Origin: Bacillus sp. FJAT-22090
GTDB lineage: Bacteria > Bacillota > Bacilli > Bacillales_A > Planococcaceae
NCBI RefSeq assembly: GCF_007676755.1
Contig: NZ_VEBK01000001.1
Coordinates: 1 to 64,000 of the forward strand
Direction: 5' to 3'
DNA length: 64,000 nucleotides
In this document: positions 1-9,040 of the stretch, one piece after another
Position numbering within the stretch: the first letter of the stretch is position 1
Layout: the number at the start of each line of letters is the position of its first letter
Made by a program: the position numbers and the translations under genes
Notes under the pieces: generated by a model
Database searches by the model: none
Told to the model about the DNA's origin: nothing
Seen by the model: the letters and a program-made list of their open reading frames with translations, nothing else

Positions 1-62
1 ATTTTATTTTAAAACAAAAAAGACTGTAGGCAAACTCGAAATTTCGAGTTTGTCTACAGTCT
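1..62 (-). terminator. Intrinsic terminator of spoIIIE
   Basis: An almost perfect inverted repeat occupies 21-62, with arms AGACTGTAG and CTACAGTCT continuing into CAAACTCGAAA/TTTCGAGTTTG and one mismatch. On the minus strand it is followed by a T-rich tract (20 down to 1). It lies about 65 bases past the spoIIIE stop codon, so it is the natural end of that transcript. Confidence 0.85.
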
Positions 63-128
63 GAAATACTTTTATTTTTATTTAAATAAAAGTATTTATT
101 AAAACTTCATACAACTGTAATCATTTTG

Positions 129-2408
129 TCATATAGAATCATGATCTGAAGCGTGTTTTGGAACTAGTACTTGACGTGGCTTACTTCCTTCATAAGGCCC
201 AACAATTCCACTCAACTCAAGCTGGTCAATGATTCTAGCAGCTCTTGAATATCCGATCCTAAAGCGACGCTGAAGAAGTGATACGGAAGCAGTCTGCATT
301 TCTGTAACTAATTGGACTGCATCATCAAAAAGCTCATCTCTATCTATTTGCTCATTGGATTCTTCTACCTCATCTGGAATCATTTCCTCTTGATAATTGG
401 CTTTTTGCTGTTCAATAACGAAGTCTACCATTCGTTCAACTTCTGCATCTGATAAGAAAGCACCTTGTACACGAACTGGTTTTGAGCTTCCCGCCGGTAA
501 GAATAGCATATCTCCTCGTCCTAATAGTTTTTCTGCTCCCCCCATATCGAGAATCGTACGAGAATCGATTGCAGAAGATACTGCAAAAGCAATTCGAGAA
601 GGTATATTTGCTTTGATAATTCCTGTAATAACATCTACACTCGGTCGTTGTGTAGCAATAATTAGGTGAATTCCAGCAGCTCGCGCCATCTGAGCCAAAC
701 GTGTGATAGAATCCTCTACGTCATTTGACGCAACCATCATTAAGTCTGCTAGCTCGTCTACGATAACTACAATATACGGTAGTTTTGGATGCTTTTCTTC
801 ATTCTCTATATTCCACTTATCGATATGATCGTTATAACCTTCCATATTGCGTGTTCCTGTATGAGAGAATAAATCATATCTCCGTTCCATCTCAGAAACA
901 ATTTTCTTCAATGCTTGTGATGCTTTTCTAGGATCTGTCACTACTGGAGCTAGTAAATGGGGAATTCCATTATAAACATTTAACTCCACCATTTTCGGAT
1001 CAATCATCATCATTTTTACTTCATGTGGTTTTGCACGCATCATAATACTAGTAATGATTCCGTTTATACAAACACTTTTCCCGCTTCCGGTCGAGCCGGC
1101 AACTAGTAAATGTGGCATTTTGTTTAACTGTGCAAGCACCGCCTGGCCTGTCACATCTCGTCCAAAACCAATTAGCAATTTTAAATTTGGTTTATTATTC
1201 TCTTCGGATTCCAGTACTTCCCGTAAACTTACAATCGCCACTTCTTTATTTGGCACTTCTATGCCAATAGCTGATTTACCTGGGATTGGTGCCTCAATCC
1301 GAATATCCCTCGCAGCAAGTGCAAGCGCAAGATCATCATGCAAGCTCACGATACGGCTTACTTTTACCCCAACGTCTGGAAGAACTTCATATTTTGTTAC
1401 AGCTGGACCTAAATGCACCTGTGTCACTTTTGCTTTTACACCAAAGCTTAAAAAAGTTTTCTCTAGTTTTTTAGCATTTGCTTGAATTGCATTTAACTCG
1501 CCACTTTGATCGCTATGTGCAGGTGCGTCTAATAACGTAATGGAAGGCAATTGGTAATCTTCATTCTCCACGACTTCTGCTTCCATATTAATCTCAATTG
1601 GTTCTGAAACTTCTACTGGTTCTTCTTTTTTCACAATACGTTCTGTAAATGCAGAAATAATTGGTGATGTGACTTGTTCTACTTCTTCCTCATTCGAGGG
1701 TAATACCTCTTCGTGGATAGTCACTGCTTCTTCCTGCAATGATTCTTTTTTGGCCCGTCGCGTCTTTCTTTCGGCAACGACTGGTTTCTTTTTTTTCTTA
1801 CGATTTATCGCTATTTCTTGAAGTTTTGGAGCTAATTCTATTAAATAAGGTACAAGTGCTTTTCCTGTCAATAAAACAAGACCTATTAATAATAAAAGCC
1901 ATCCTGCAATTTTCGCTCCCGCCGAATCAAACAGTACATGAAAAGAAGCAAATAAAATAGCCCCTATTATTCCCCCACCTAGAGAACTTGTTCTGTTCGT
2001 AATTCCTCCACTTTCTACTAACACTCGATAACTTTCCCTTAACACAGAATTTGTGACTAATGCCTTTCCTTCAAACAATTGCTCGAAAAGCGCTAAATGA
2101 CTAAAGAGCAGTAAACTACTTAAAACGAAAACACACCCTAGTAAAAGACGATGATTCCAAGCAGGGAAACTCTGCTTAATCATTATAATAAGTGCATAAA
2201 CAATGAACATAAAAGGAATAGCTATATGCCAGTTGCCAAATAGAAAATAGCCAATATATGCGAGCCCTCTACCTACCAAACCATATTCAAAGAAAGAAAT
2301 GATAGCTAATCCTATGATTAGTAGACCTACAATTTCAAACATTAAAGGATGCATTGGTGGTTTTTTCTTCGTTCCTTTTTTTGCTGGTTTTTTTTTCTTT
2401 TGAGCCAA
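129..2408 (-). CDS. spoIIIE: DNA translocase SpoIIIE/FtsK family
   Basis: Membrane-anchored ATP-driven DNA pump that moves the chromosome into the forespore and clears DNA from division septa. The protein has a Lys-rich N terminus, about four membrane segments in the first 200 residues, an acidic linker, the FtsK motor with Walker A GSTGSGKS and Walker B VDELADLM, and a C-terminal winged-helix gamma domain ([18 protein letters not shown]). I place the start at a TTG at 2408: it has an upstream AAGTGGGTGA ribosome site and gives 759 residues beginning [10 protein letters not shown], whereas the longer frame to 2507 has no such site. Position after rnjB matches spoIIIE of B. subtilis rather than the paralogue sftA. 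The tepA gene usually found between rnjB and spoIIIE is missing. Confidence 0.93.
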   Translation of the reverse strand: MAQKKKKPAKKGTKKKPPMHPLMFEIVGLLIIGLAIISFFEYGLVGRGLAYIGYFLFGNWHIAIPFMFIVYALIIMIKQSFPAWNHRLLLGCVFVLSSLLLFSHLALFEQLFEGKALVTNSVLRESYRVLVESGGITNRTSSLGGGIIGAILFASFHVLFDSAGAKIAGWLLLLIGLVLLTGKALVPYLIELAPKLQEIAINRKKKKKPVVAERKTRRAKKESLQEEAVTIHEEVLPSNEEEVEQVTSPIISAFTERIVKKEEPVEVSEPIEINMEAEVVENEDYQLPSITLLDAPAHSDQSGELNAIQANAKKLEKTFLSFGVKAKVTQVHLGPAVTKYEVLPDVGVKVSRIVSLHDDLALALAARDIRIEAPIPGKSAIGIEVPNKEVAIVSLREVLESEENNKPNLKLLIGFGRDVTGQAVLAQLNKMPHLLVAGSTGSGKSVCINGIITSIMMRAKPHEVKMMMIDPKMVELNVYNGIPHLLAPVVTDPRKASQALKKIVSEMERRYDLFSHTGTRNMEGYNDHIDKWNIENEEKHPKLPYIVVIVDELADLMMVASNDVEDSITRLAQMARAAGIHLIIATQRPSVDVITGIIKANIPSRIAFAVSSAIDSRTILDMGGAEKLLGRGDMLFLPAGSSKPVRVQGAFLSDAEVERMVDFVIEQQKANYQEEMIPDEVEESNEQIDRDELFDDAVQLVTEMQTASVSLLQRRFRIGYSRAARIIDQLELSGIVGPYEGSKPRQVLVPKHASDHDSI

Positions 2409-2508
2409 AATAATCACCCACTTTCTTGAAAATGTTAGTTTCTTTAGAACAAGTTTAAAAAAAGGATCTCCCTCCATAATCGGAAAGGAAATCCCTCTAT
2501 TCTTCATA

Positions 2509-4176
2509 TTAATATTCCATAATAATCGGGATAATCATTGGACGTCTTTTTGTTTGTTGGAATAGATATGAATTTAGCGTATCACGGATTTCTTGTTTTA
2601 TGTTTGTCCATTCAAACGTTTCTTTATTCACATATTTTTCAACAATTGTTCTAACTAATTTCGCCGATTCATCCATTAGTTCCTCTGACTCTCTCACATA
2701 TACGAAACCTCGTGAAAGAATTTCAGGACCGGAGGCAATTTTCTTTTGAGCACGGTTTAATGTTACAACAACGATAAAAATACCATCTTGGGAAAGAAGC
2801 TTGCGGTCTCGTAAAACGATGTTTCCGACATCTCCTACACCTATTCCATCAATTAGAACATTTCCTGCTTGTACTCTTCCACTCATTCTCATTTTTCCAT
2901 TTTTATATTCGACAATATCTCCCTTATCCGCTATAAAAATTTCAGACTTCGCCATACCGGTATCTTGTGCCACTTTGGAGTGTGCCATTAACATACGATA
3001 TTCCCCTTGAATCGGAATAAAGTACTTTGGTTTTGTGAGATTAAGCATCATTTTTAAATCTTCTTGACTACCATGTCCTGATACATGAACATTTTTACTT
3101 GAAGTAAGCACTTTTGCGCCTACTTTTGCTATTTGGTTCATCGTTTGATACATTCCAACTTCCATTCCTGGAGATGGAGTGAACGTGATTAACACCGTAT
3201 CAGTATCTTTGATTTTAATATCTTTATGGTGTTTGCGAATCATTTTTTCTAAAGCTTCTAATGGCTCACCTTGATTACCAGAAACAATGACAACTACTTT
3301 CTCATCATCATATTTAGAGATTTCTTTAATAGAAATTAGCGTGTCCTCTTGAACAGTAAAATATCCAAGATCTAATCCTATCTCAAATGTATTTTCTAGC
3401 GTTTTACCTGCAATTGCTACTTTTTTTCCAGTTTCCGCAGCCTTGTCCAACACTTGCTGAATACGAATAAAGTTAGATGCATATAAAGCTACTAAAATAC
3501 GCCCTTTTGCAGCGTGGAATGTTTCTGATAATTGGTTTTCAATCACGGCTTCTGAAGTTGTATAGCCTGGTCTTTCTGCTTCAGTTGAATCGGATAATAG
3601 GATAAATACACCATCCTCACCTAGCCCTGCTATTTTAGCGATGTCTGGACGATATTTTCCTTTAGCAGATTGGTCAAATTTAAATTCTCCCGTGTGTACA
3701 ATTGCACCTTCTGACGTATGAAAAACAATACCAAGTGAATCTGGAATACTGTGAGTCGTATGGAAGAATGTTACATACGTGCTTTGAAAGTTCATTCGAC
3801 TTTTATTCGTTACTTCAAAATATTTTACAGATTGTTTTGTAGGCAATGCTTTTAAGTGCGTTTTTGCTAGAGCTATCGTCAACTTAGAACCATAAACTGG
3901 TGCTTGTACCTTTTGTAACAAATACGCGATAGATCCTATTGCATCCTCATGCCCGTGTGTTAAAAATATCCCTTTTACTCGGTCCTTATTTTCTTCCAAG
4001 TAGGTAATGTCTGGGATAACTATGTCAATTCCGAGCATTTCATTTTCAGGGAACATAAGTCCGCTATCCACCACAAAAATTTCCTCATCTATTTCTACTA
4101 CATACATTGCTTTTCCGATTTCGCCAACTCCACCGAGCGGGATTATACGAATAAGTTCATTTTTTACTTTTACCAA
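2509..4176 (-). CDS. rnjB: Ribonuclease J2
   Basis: Metallo-beta-lactamase/beta-CASP ribonuclease that works with RNase J1 in 5'-3' RNA decay and processing in Firmicutes. The 555 residues equal the usual J2 length. The zinc-binding motif HGHED is at about residues 74-78, with later conserved HTGEFKFD and [11 protein letters not shown] blocks. The start is a TTG with a strong AGGAGG site eight bases upstream. J1 and J2 are close paralogues; the assignment to J2 rests on position next to dapA and spoIIIE, as in B. subtilis. The stop codon lies at the 5' edge of the spoIIIE frame, but about 100 bases before its likely real start. Confidence 0.9.
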   Translation of the reverse strand: MVKVKNELIRIIPLGGVGEIGKAMYVVEIDEEIFVVDSGLMFPENEMLGIDIVIPDITYLEENKDRVKGIFLTHGHEDAIGSIAYLLQKVQAPVYGSKLTIALAKTHLKALPTKQSVKYFEVTNKSRMNFQSTYVTFFHTTHSIPDSLGIVFHTSEGAIVHTGEFKFDQSAKGKYRPDIAKIAGLGEDGVFILLSDSTEAERPGYTTSEAVIENQLSETFHAAKGRILVALYASNFIRIQQVLDKAAETGKKVAIAGKTLENTFEIGLDLGYFTVQEDTLISIKEISKYDDEKVVVIVSGNQGEPLEALEKMIRKHHKDIKIKDTDTVLITFTPSPGMEVGMYQTMNQIAKVGAKVLTSSKNVHVSGHGSQEDLKMMLNLTKPKYFIPIQGEYRMLMAHSKVAQDTGMAKSEIFIADKGDIVEYKNGKMRMSGRVQAGNVLIDGIGVGDVGNIVLRDRKLLSQDGIFIVVVTLNRAQKKIASGPEILSRGFVYVRESEELMDESAKLVRTIVEKYVNKETFEWTNIKQEIRDTLNSYLFQQTKRRPMIIPIIMEY

Positions 4177-4205
4177 ATCTTTTCCTCCTATAAATCAATT
4201 ACGCC

Positions 4206-4345
4206 TCGGCAGAATTGCGGACAGATTTTGAATTTGCTTAGGCCTGCTTGATGCAGATCAGTTAGCTCAAGATCATGAAAGCGACAATTTAAGACTAACC
4301 TTATTCTAAGAGTCTGTTCAAAATCTGTGAAATCCGCCGAAAGAC
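4206..4345. repeat. Short inverted-repeat (MITE-like) element
   Basis: The arm at 4206-4235 (TCGGCAGAATTG, then ACAGATTTTGAA) is matched in inverted orientation by 4312-4345 (GTCTGTTCAAAATCTGT, then CCGCCGAAAGAC). The two arms enclose about 75 bases. A related sequence without the partner arm lies between fliG and fliF near 59068-59131. This structure suggests a small non-autonomous mobile or folded RNA element. No target duplication could be confirmed. Confidence 0.5.
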
Positions 4346-4398
4346 TTAACTTTTCAGCAAGGTTGTCCTCACTGAATTGCTATAATATATTGGTATTC

Positions 4399-4428
4399 AT
4401 CTCGCCGCTTTCTCTAAAAGTGGGAGAT
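4399..4428 (-). repeat. Imperfect hairpin, possible IS200/IS605-type end remnant
   Basis: On the minus strand ATCTCCCACTTT and AAAGCGGCGAGAT form an imperfect stem with a loop of about four bases, followed by an AT-rich stretch. Subterminal hairpins of this style occur at ends of IS200/IS605-family elements in Bacillales. No transposase or tnpB remnant is visible nearby, so the assignment is weak. Confidence 0.25.
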
Positions 4429-4530
4429 ATCTAATCCTATGTTAGCTTGTTGAATTTTTTCTAAAAAGTTTAACCCGTCCAACATCCACTAGTTTTTATT
4501 ATATCGAACGACAACGATTCGCACAAATAA

Positions 4531-4600
4531 AAAAAAGACGGAAAGAAAAATAAAATGACCACTGCAAAGGGTACACTTTGAATTTCCTTCGTCTTTTTTA
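4531..4600 (-). terminator. Terminator after dapA
   Basis: The arms AAGACGAAGGAAA and TTTCTTTCCGTCTT pair with one mismatch around a large AT-rich loop. On the minus strand they are followed by TTTTTTT. The structure begins only a few bases after the dapA stop codon and ends the asd-dapA transcript. Confidence 0.65.
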
Positions 4601-4606
4601 TAAAAA

Positions 4607-5488
4607 TTATTTATTTTTCAAGTATTCATCCCAAATTTGGTCAAACTCACTTTTCTCTTCAAGGGTCATTTCAATAAGTGGTAATCGTAAAGCACCTGCG
4701 TCTACTCCTACTTTGGAAAGTGCATACTTCACTACTACTGGATTAGGATGTGCGAACAATCCATTAATAACCGGTAATATAGTTTGGTGAATTTTTGCGG
4801 CTTTTGAATGATTTCCAGCAAAAAATGCTTGAATCATTTGCTGCATCTCTTCTCCAATTACATGAGATGCAACGGAAATAATACCTGATCCCCCAAGTGC
4901 CAACAATGGTAACGTTAAAGCATCGTCTCCACTATATACTTGAAAGTCCTCTGAAGTACCTGCTAAAATTTTCGTCATTTGATTCAAATCACCACTTGCT
5001 TCTTTTGCAATTTGAATCGTCGGTATTTTACTTAAAGTGATAAGCGAATCCGGCTCTAAATTGATAACTGAACGTCCTGGAATATTATATACAACAATCG
5101 GTAAGGTGGTAGCCTTTGCTATTGCTTCAAAATGGGCAATCAGCCCTCGTTGGTTGGGCTTATTATAATATGGTGTAACTATCATTAGCCCGTTTACTCC
5201 GAGCTCTTCCACTTTTTGCGACAACTCAATGGTAGCAGCTGTATTATTACTACCTGTACCAGCTATTACCGGGATTCTATTCGCCACTTTTGCTATTACA
5301 AATTGAATGAAAGCTAATTTCTCTTCTTTTGTAAGTGTAGGAGATTCTCCGGTAGTTCCGCAAACGACTAGGGATTCAGTTCCCGTCGCTATCAAATGTT
5401 CAATCAATTTCTCTGTAGCATGATAATCAATAGAACCGTCCTCTTGAAAAGGAGTAACCATCGCTGTCGAAATTCGTCCTATATTCAT
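4607..5488 (-). CDS. dapA: 4-hydroxy-tetrahydrodipicolinate synthase
   Basis: Cytosolic aldolase-type enzyme that condenses pyruvate with aspartate semialdehyde, the first committed step to diaminopimelate, lysine and dipicolinate. Its 293 residues match the family length. The Schiff-base lysine is Lys162 in IQIAKEASGD; the catalytic tyrosine is Tyr134 in VVYNIPGRS; the GTTGES substrate loop is at 44-49. It lies 25 bases after asd and presumably shares its transcript. In B. subtilis the aspartokinase gene dapG sits between these two genes; here there is no room for it. Confidence 0.96.
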   Translation of the reverse strand: MNIGRISTAMVTPFQEDGSIDYHATEKLIEHLIATGTESLVVCGTTGESPTLTKEEKLAFIQFVIAKVANRIPVIAGTGSNNTAATIELSQKVEELGVNGLMIVTPYYNKPNQRGLIAHFEAIAKATTLPIVVYNIPGRSVINLEPDSLITLSKIPTIQIAKEASGDLNQMTKILAGTSEDFQVYSGDDALTLPLLALGGSGIISVASHVIGEEMQQMIQAFFAGNHSKAAKIHQTILPVINGLFAHPNPVVVKYALSKVGVDAGALRLPLIEMTLEEKSEFDQIWDEYLKNK

Positions 5489-5513
5489 CTAGATCACACC
5501 TCTTTAATAATGC

Positions 5514-6551
5514 CTATAAAATACCTTCCTCTATAAGCGCTTCTGCGATTTGGATAGAGTTAAGCGCCGCTCCTTTTAACAGATTGTCAGATACAATCCA
5601 CATATGGAATCCATTCGAATTAGAAGGATCCTTTCTAATTCTCCCTACAAAAACATCATCTTGGTCTTCCGCAAAATATGGCATTGGATATTGTTGATGT
5701 TCCGGTGCATCTTGCAATGTGATGCCTTTTGCATTAGATAATAAATGCTTTAAATCATCAACAGAAACGTTTTGTTGATCCATTTCAATATAAACGGATT
5801 CAGAATGACCAGTTACTACTGGAACTCTTACACAAGTCGCAGCAATTGACAAATCTGGCAAAGACATAATTTTTTTTGTTTCATTCATCATTTTATGCTC
5901 TTCTAGAGTAAATCCATTTTCTCCAAATATATCAATTTGGGGAATTACATTTCCCCCAATTGGATAATGTTTATCGGCACTTTTAACTGGTAAGATTTCA
6001 GGTTGAGGGTTATTCTCACAAATCTTTTCACTTTGTGTCGTTAATTCATTTATAGCTGCTGCACCTGCACCTGAGACAGCTTGGTAAGTGGAAACAATTA
6101 CTTTATTCAAACCATATTGCTGTCTAATTGGCTCGAGCGCGCAAACCATCTGAATAGTCGAACAATTAGGGTTAGCAATGATCCCTTGCTGCTCATATAA
6201 CGCCTGTTTATTTACTTCAGGTACAACAAGTGGAGTGTCTTTATCCATCCGAAAAGCGCTTGTATTATCAATTACAATAGCGCCACGACTAACCGCTTCT
6301 TTGGCAAGCACTTTTGAAATTGAGCCACCCGCGGAGAAAAATGCTATATCTACTCCCTCAAATGATTCTGGTGTTGCTTCCTCAATCGTATATGTTGACC
6401 CTTTAACTTCCATCTCTTTACCAGCAGATCTAGTTGAAGCTAAGAGTTTTAAATTTGAATATGGAAAGCTTCTTTCTATTAATTTTTCAATAATTTTTTG
6501 ACCGACAGCACCTGTCGCCCCAACAACTGCTACTGTATACCCCTGTGACAT
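5514..6551 (-). CDS. asd: Aspartate-semialdehyde dehydrogenase
   Basis: NADP-dependent reduction of aspartyl phosphate to aspartate semialdehyde, a branch point for lysine, threonine, methionine and dipicolinate. The Rossmann motif GATGAVGQ is at 11-18, the active-site cysteine is Cys130 in NPNCST, and the conserved histidine is in VPVVTGHSESVY. The 345 residues match the family. A good GGAGGAG site precedes the ATG. The 154-base gap from dpaB contains a minus-strand TATAAT box (about 6599-6604) but no convincing -35, so asd-dapA may have a promoter of its own. Confidence 0.96.
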   Translation of the reverse strand: MSQGYTVAVVGATGAVGQKIIEKLIERSFPYSNLKLLASTRSAGKEMEVKGSTYTIEEATPESFEGVDIAFFSAGGSISKVLAKEAVSRGAIVIDNTSAFRMDKDTPLVVPEVNKQALYEQQGIIANPNCSTIQMVCALEPIRQQYGLNKVIVSTYQAVSGAGAAAINELTTQSEKICENNPQPEILPVKSADKHYPIGGNVIPQIDIFGENGFTLEEHKMMNETKKIMSLPDLSIAATCVRVPVVTGHSESVYIEMDQQNVSVDDLKHLLSNAKGITLQDAPEHQQYPMPYFAEDQDDVFVGRIRKDPSNSNGFHMWIVSDNLLKGAALNSIQIAEALIEEGIL

Positions 6552-6667
6552 AAAAGCTCTCCTCCTAAAATCAAAACATATTGGCGATATTGTATCATAT
6601 TATACATTAAAATACACTATCATTTATATTTATCCTCATTTACAGGCTGTATGGGTTCAACTAAACA

Positions 6668-6692
6668 TAAGCGGGGGAAAGCCCCCTGCTCT
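6668..6692 (-). terminator. GC-rich hairpin after dpaB
   Basis: AGCAGGGGG and CCCCCGCT pair as a stem of about 8 bp around a CTTT loop, some 15 bases past the dpaB stop. The following tract (TATGTTTAGTT) is only weakly T-rich, so termination may be partial, leaving readthrough into asd possible. Confidence 0.5.
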
Positions 6693-6705
6693 CAAAAGTT
6701 TCCCC

Positions 6706-7293
6706 TTATAATGAATGAGTGATGAGCAGAGGCTGTAATTGTTTTTTCTGAATGGCATGTTCAACTGTAGGTATAATTCTTGTGAAATCAGCGATTAAAG
6801 AATTTGGTTTGGTTGAAGGATTGTCTTGACCAAAGGGGATAAAATATATATTTTTTGTTGATAAAAGCTTCATAATATTCATGCCGTTTAAGCCTAATGC
6901 ATCATTTGTAGAGATTCCTAATACTACTGGTTTCCCGTTTCGTAAAGTTGCCTTCGCGGCCATCAGAACTGGTGAATCCGTTTGAGCATTAGCTAGTTTA
7001 CTAATAGAGTTACCTGTCATTGGTGCTATAACCATACAATCGAGTGGGTTGGTTGGCCCAAAAGGTTCTGCTTCTACAATTTTTGACACAACCTTACTAC
7101 CACTTGCCGCTTCAATTTTTTCAATCCATTCTTCTCCCGTTCCAAATCTAGTAGCAGCCGTTAATACAGAATACGTAATGATTGGCACAACGGTCGCACC
7201 TAAATCCGTAAACTGTTTGATCATAGGAATCACTTCCTCATACGTACAATGAGATGCAGTAATTCCAAGACCTATGCGAAGATCCTTCAACAC
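6706..7293 (-). CDS. dpaB: Dipicolinate synthase subunit B
   Basis: Flavoprotein-like subunit (SpoVFB) that with DpaA makes dipicolinic acid in the mother cell for loading into the spore core. The fold is of the phosphopantothenoylcysteine decarboxylase type, with conserved stretches LGITASHCTYEE near the N terminus and APMTGNSISKLANAQTD in the middle. The 195 residues are close to the B. subtilis protein. It overlaps the end of dpaA; GTG at 7293 or TTG at 7290 are both usable with the AAGGAGG site inside dpaA. Presence of the pair is direct evidence that the organism sporulates. Confidence 0.93.
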   Translation of the reverse strand: MLKDLRIGLGITASHCTYEEVIPMIKQFTDLGATVVPIITYSVLTAATRFGTGEEWIEKIEAASGSKVVSKIVEAEPFGPTNPLDCMVIAPMTGNSISKLANAQTDSPVLMAAKATLRNGKPVVLGISTNDALGLNGMNIMKLLSTKNIYFIPFGQDNPSTKPNSLIADFTRIIPTVEHAIQKKQLQPLLITHSL

Positions 7294-8090
7294 TCGTTTT
7301 CCTCCTTTAAAAAAGACAAATGATTTTGAACCGATTGAGCAATTAAATAACCTGCATCTTGCGGGAAATACACCCCTGGCAAACTAGTGGAAATAGCATA
7401 GTTTGCAGGAATATTTTCTTTATCAAGTAAACATCCTGGATTGGAAGCTAGATCGAATACTTGTTTAAAGCATGTAGCCTGTTCATTCGACAACCACTTG
7501 GAAGGTATTGTATTAATCAAGTAAACCGACTCGCCCTGTTGTTTTTCTACTACATTTTCTAACGTTTCTATTTGATAGCCGTAGCTTTTTGCTTCATACA
7601 ATTGGTGTTCTGACCGCACCGATATGATCACTTTCCCGCCTAAATGATGTAATGCATGAGCAAGTCTTTTCCCAACTCTTCCGTAACCAGTAATGATAAA
7701 TTGTTTATTATAGATTGCTTGTTTTTCATGTGTATAGAAATAATTTATAAAGCCTTCAGCAGTCAGATTGGCATTGTCCCAAATATATTGTTCATCTTCT
7801 AAATAGGAAAATACATACCGATCTTCACGTGTTATTTCTTGTTCTATTTCTTCATTCTTTTTACCAATAAATAAGACTTCACAGGATTGCGGTAAAATAA
7901 ATGAACATTCCATCTTAAGTGCTTGAATAGGTAAAAATATGATATGTGGCTCAAATTGATCAATGGCATCTTTTAATTCATTGTCCCATGTCATGGTTGC
8001 ATATAATTTAGTTTCTAAATCGTTACTGATTGCTGAGTGAAAGTAAGATAGGCGTAAATCAGTTCCAATAATTACACACCTTTTTTTCAC
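7287..8090 (-). CDS. dpaA: Dipicolinate synthase subunit A
   Basis: Dehydrogenase-like subunit (SpoVFA) of dipicolinate synthase. A nucleotide-binding motif ITGYGRVGKRLAHAL lies near residue 150, and a conserved DLASNPG...PGVYFPQDAGYLIAQ block is near the C terminus. At 267 residues it is about 30 shorter than the B. subtilis protein (297), mainly in the N-terminal half. It overlaps ymxH by four bases and dpaB by seven, so the three are translationally coupled. In B. subtilis the dpaAB operon is under sigma-K in the mother cell; I could not identify such a promoter here. Confidence 0.92.
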   Translation of the reverse strand: MKKRCVIIGTDLRLSYFHSAISNDLETKLYATMTWDNELKDAIDQFEPHIIFLPIQALKMECSFILPQSCEVLFIGKKNEEIEQEITREDRYVFSYLEDEQYIWDNANLTAEGFINYFYTHEKQAIYNKQFIITGYGRVGKRLAHALHHLGGKVIISVRSEHQLYEAKSYGYQIETLENVVEKQQGESVYLINTIPSKWLSNEQATCFKQVFDLASNPGCLLDKENIPANYAISTSLPGVYFPQDAGYLIAQSVQNHLSFLKEENEC

Positions 8091-8359
8091 GAGTATTCAC
8101 TTGCTTCGCCAATAGAATCTGTTTCATTGAACAAAATGCGGTCTTTTCCTATCAGAATTATTTCGTTCCAAGCAATAAATTCTTTTTTCTTATTTGCTTT
8201 GTTCGCTTGAAAAAAGGATGGTGCCTTTTGAAACACTTCAAAGCCTTCTATTTTTCCTGTCTTTGGATTAAAAAGTAATTCCGTATCTGCTAATTTCCCG
8301 TATCGTGCACCATCTTTTACTTGTATAAGCTCTTTTTCTGCAAGTTCCGAAAGTAACAA
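8087..8359 (-). CDS. ymxH: YlmC/YmxH family PRC-barrel protein
   Basis: Small protein of 90 residues of the YlmC/YmxH sporulation-associated family, with a single PRC-barrel-like domain (LADTELLFNPKTGKIEGFEV). The molecular role of the family is not established to my knowledge. The start is TTG with an AAGGAGGG site seven bases upstream; an out-of-frame ATG overlaps that site. It is the first gene of the ymxH-dpaA-dpaB group. Upstream there is a 1-kb gap filled with a repeat element, so its promoter must lie within about 120 bases. Confidence 0.85.
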   Translation of the reverse strand: MLLSELAEKELIQVKDGARYGKLADTELLFNPKTGKIEGFEVFQKAPSFFQANKANKKKEFIAWNEIILIGKDRILFNETDSIGEASEYS

Positions 8360-8665
8360 TCATTTCCCTCCTTATTTCTTTCTATTTATGTATATGCCAT
8401 TTTATAAGACATAGTGAATAAGAAATAAGGCATTCCCACTTTAAGTACACCTGTAGATCTGGCCCTACGAAGATTTGGCTGCAGGGCGGACGCTTTCAGC
8501 GGGGTGAGTGATGAGCCTTCACCGTCCGCTTTGGCGTTCGATGTGGAGTCTCATCTTACTCACTTGATCCCACCGGAGTCGCCGTCCTTTTCGCTTCAAT
8601 CCATCAAAATATATGCTTTTATCTGTATTTATTAGCCATTAAAAGTGAGGAAATGGCTTAGCGAG

Positions 8666-8756
8666 ACCAATTATCACTTGAAAGCAACCAATTCAATAGG
8701 CAACGCAACCAGTTTGCGCTTGAAAGCAACCAGATCGGCAACGAGCGCAACCAATT
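8666..8756 (+). repeat. 21-bp-phased array, five units (copy 1)
   Basis: The core GCAACCA (first unit GAGACCA) recurs with its ACCA at 8666, 8687, 8708, 8729 and 8750, exactly 21 bases apart. Sequence between the cores is variable (for example ATTCAATAGGCAAC). In one plus-strand frame this encodes heptads with A-T-N at fixed positions. The period equals two helical turns or seven codons. Confidence 0.85.
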
Positions 8757-8821
8757 CTACACGCAAAGGCTAGCGGACACTGATTGCCATGCACTTCCCC
8801 TATAGTATTCGCCTAATCAAC

Positions 8822-9040
8822 ATGAATAAGATGGTCCATTCAATATTGCGCAACATCGCAGTCGTTACTCGCAACTTTCTAGACCAGATGCGCAATATTT
8901 TGAACGGATGGAACTTTTATGCATGGGTAGCAACAAATTTGTGCCACATTGTCCCTGTCATGTCGGGAAATCATAATCAGTTTTCCCCCATAAACTTGCT
9001 ATGTTATAAATTAGTTGCTTTCACGAGTAACTTTCGATAA
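8822..9040 (+). other. Short ORF inside repeat copy 1
   Basis: The frame starts MNKMVHSILRNIAVVTRNF and runs 72 residues (an upstream in-frame ATG at 8789 extends it by 11). The same pattern, MDKMFQSIWRNISLQTRNIW, occurs in the matching part of repeat copy 2. RN recurs with a seven-residue spacing (SILRNIA, VVTRNFL, DQMRNIL). No Shine-Dalgarno site is evident. It may be a coding relic or simply a by-product of the 21-bp phasing. Confidence 0.25.

Larger units (their letters stand above)
4177..4606. other. 430-base gap between dapA and rnjB
   Basis: No gene is seen here. The gap holds, from left to right, an inverted-repeat element (4206-4345), a hairpin resembling an insertion-sequence end (4399-4428), and the dapA terminator (4531-4600). 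The rnjB ribosome site (AGGAGG) lies at its left edge. A TATTAT/TATATT-like box on the minus strand near 4381-4392 could be a -10 for rnjB, but I find no matching -35. Confidence 0.6.

Noticed and set aside
2409-2507. N-terminal extension of SpoIIIE to 2507
   Set aside because: The extra 33 residues lack a usable ribosome site and are not typical of the family, while TTG 2408 has one.
8666-8756. CRISPR array
   Set aside because: The period is only 21 bases, the conserved core is about 7 bases, there are no distinct spacers of normal length and no cas genes.
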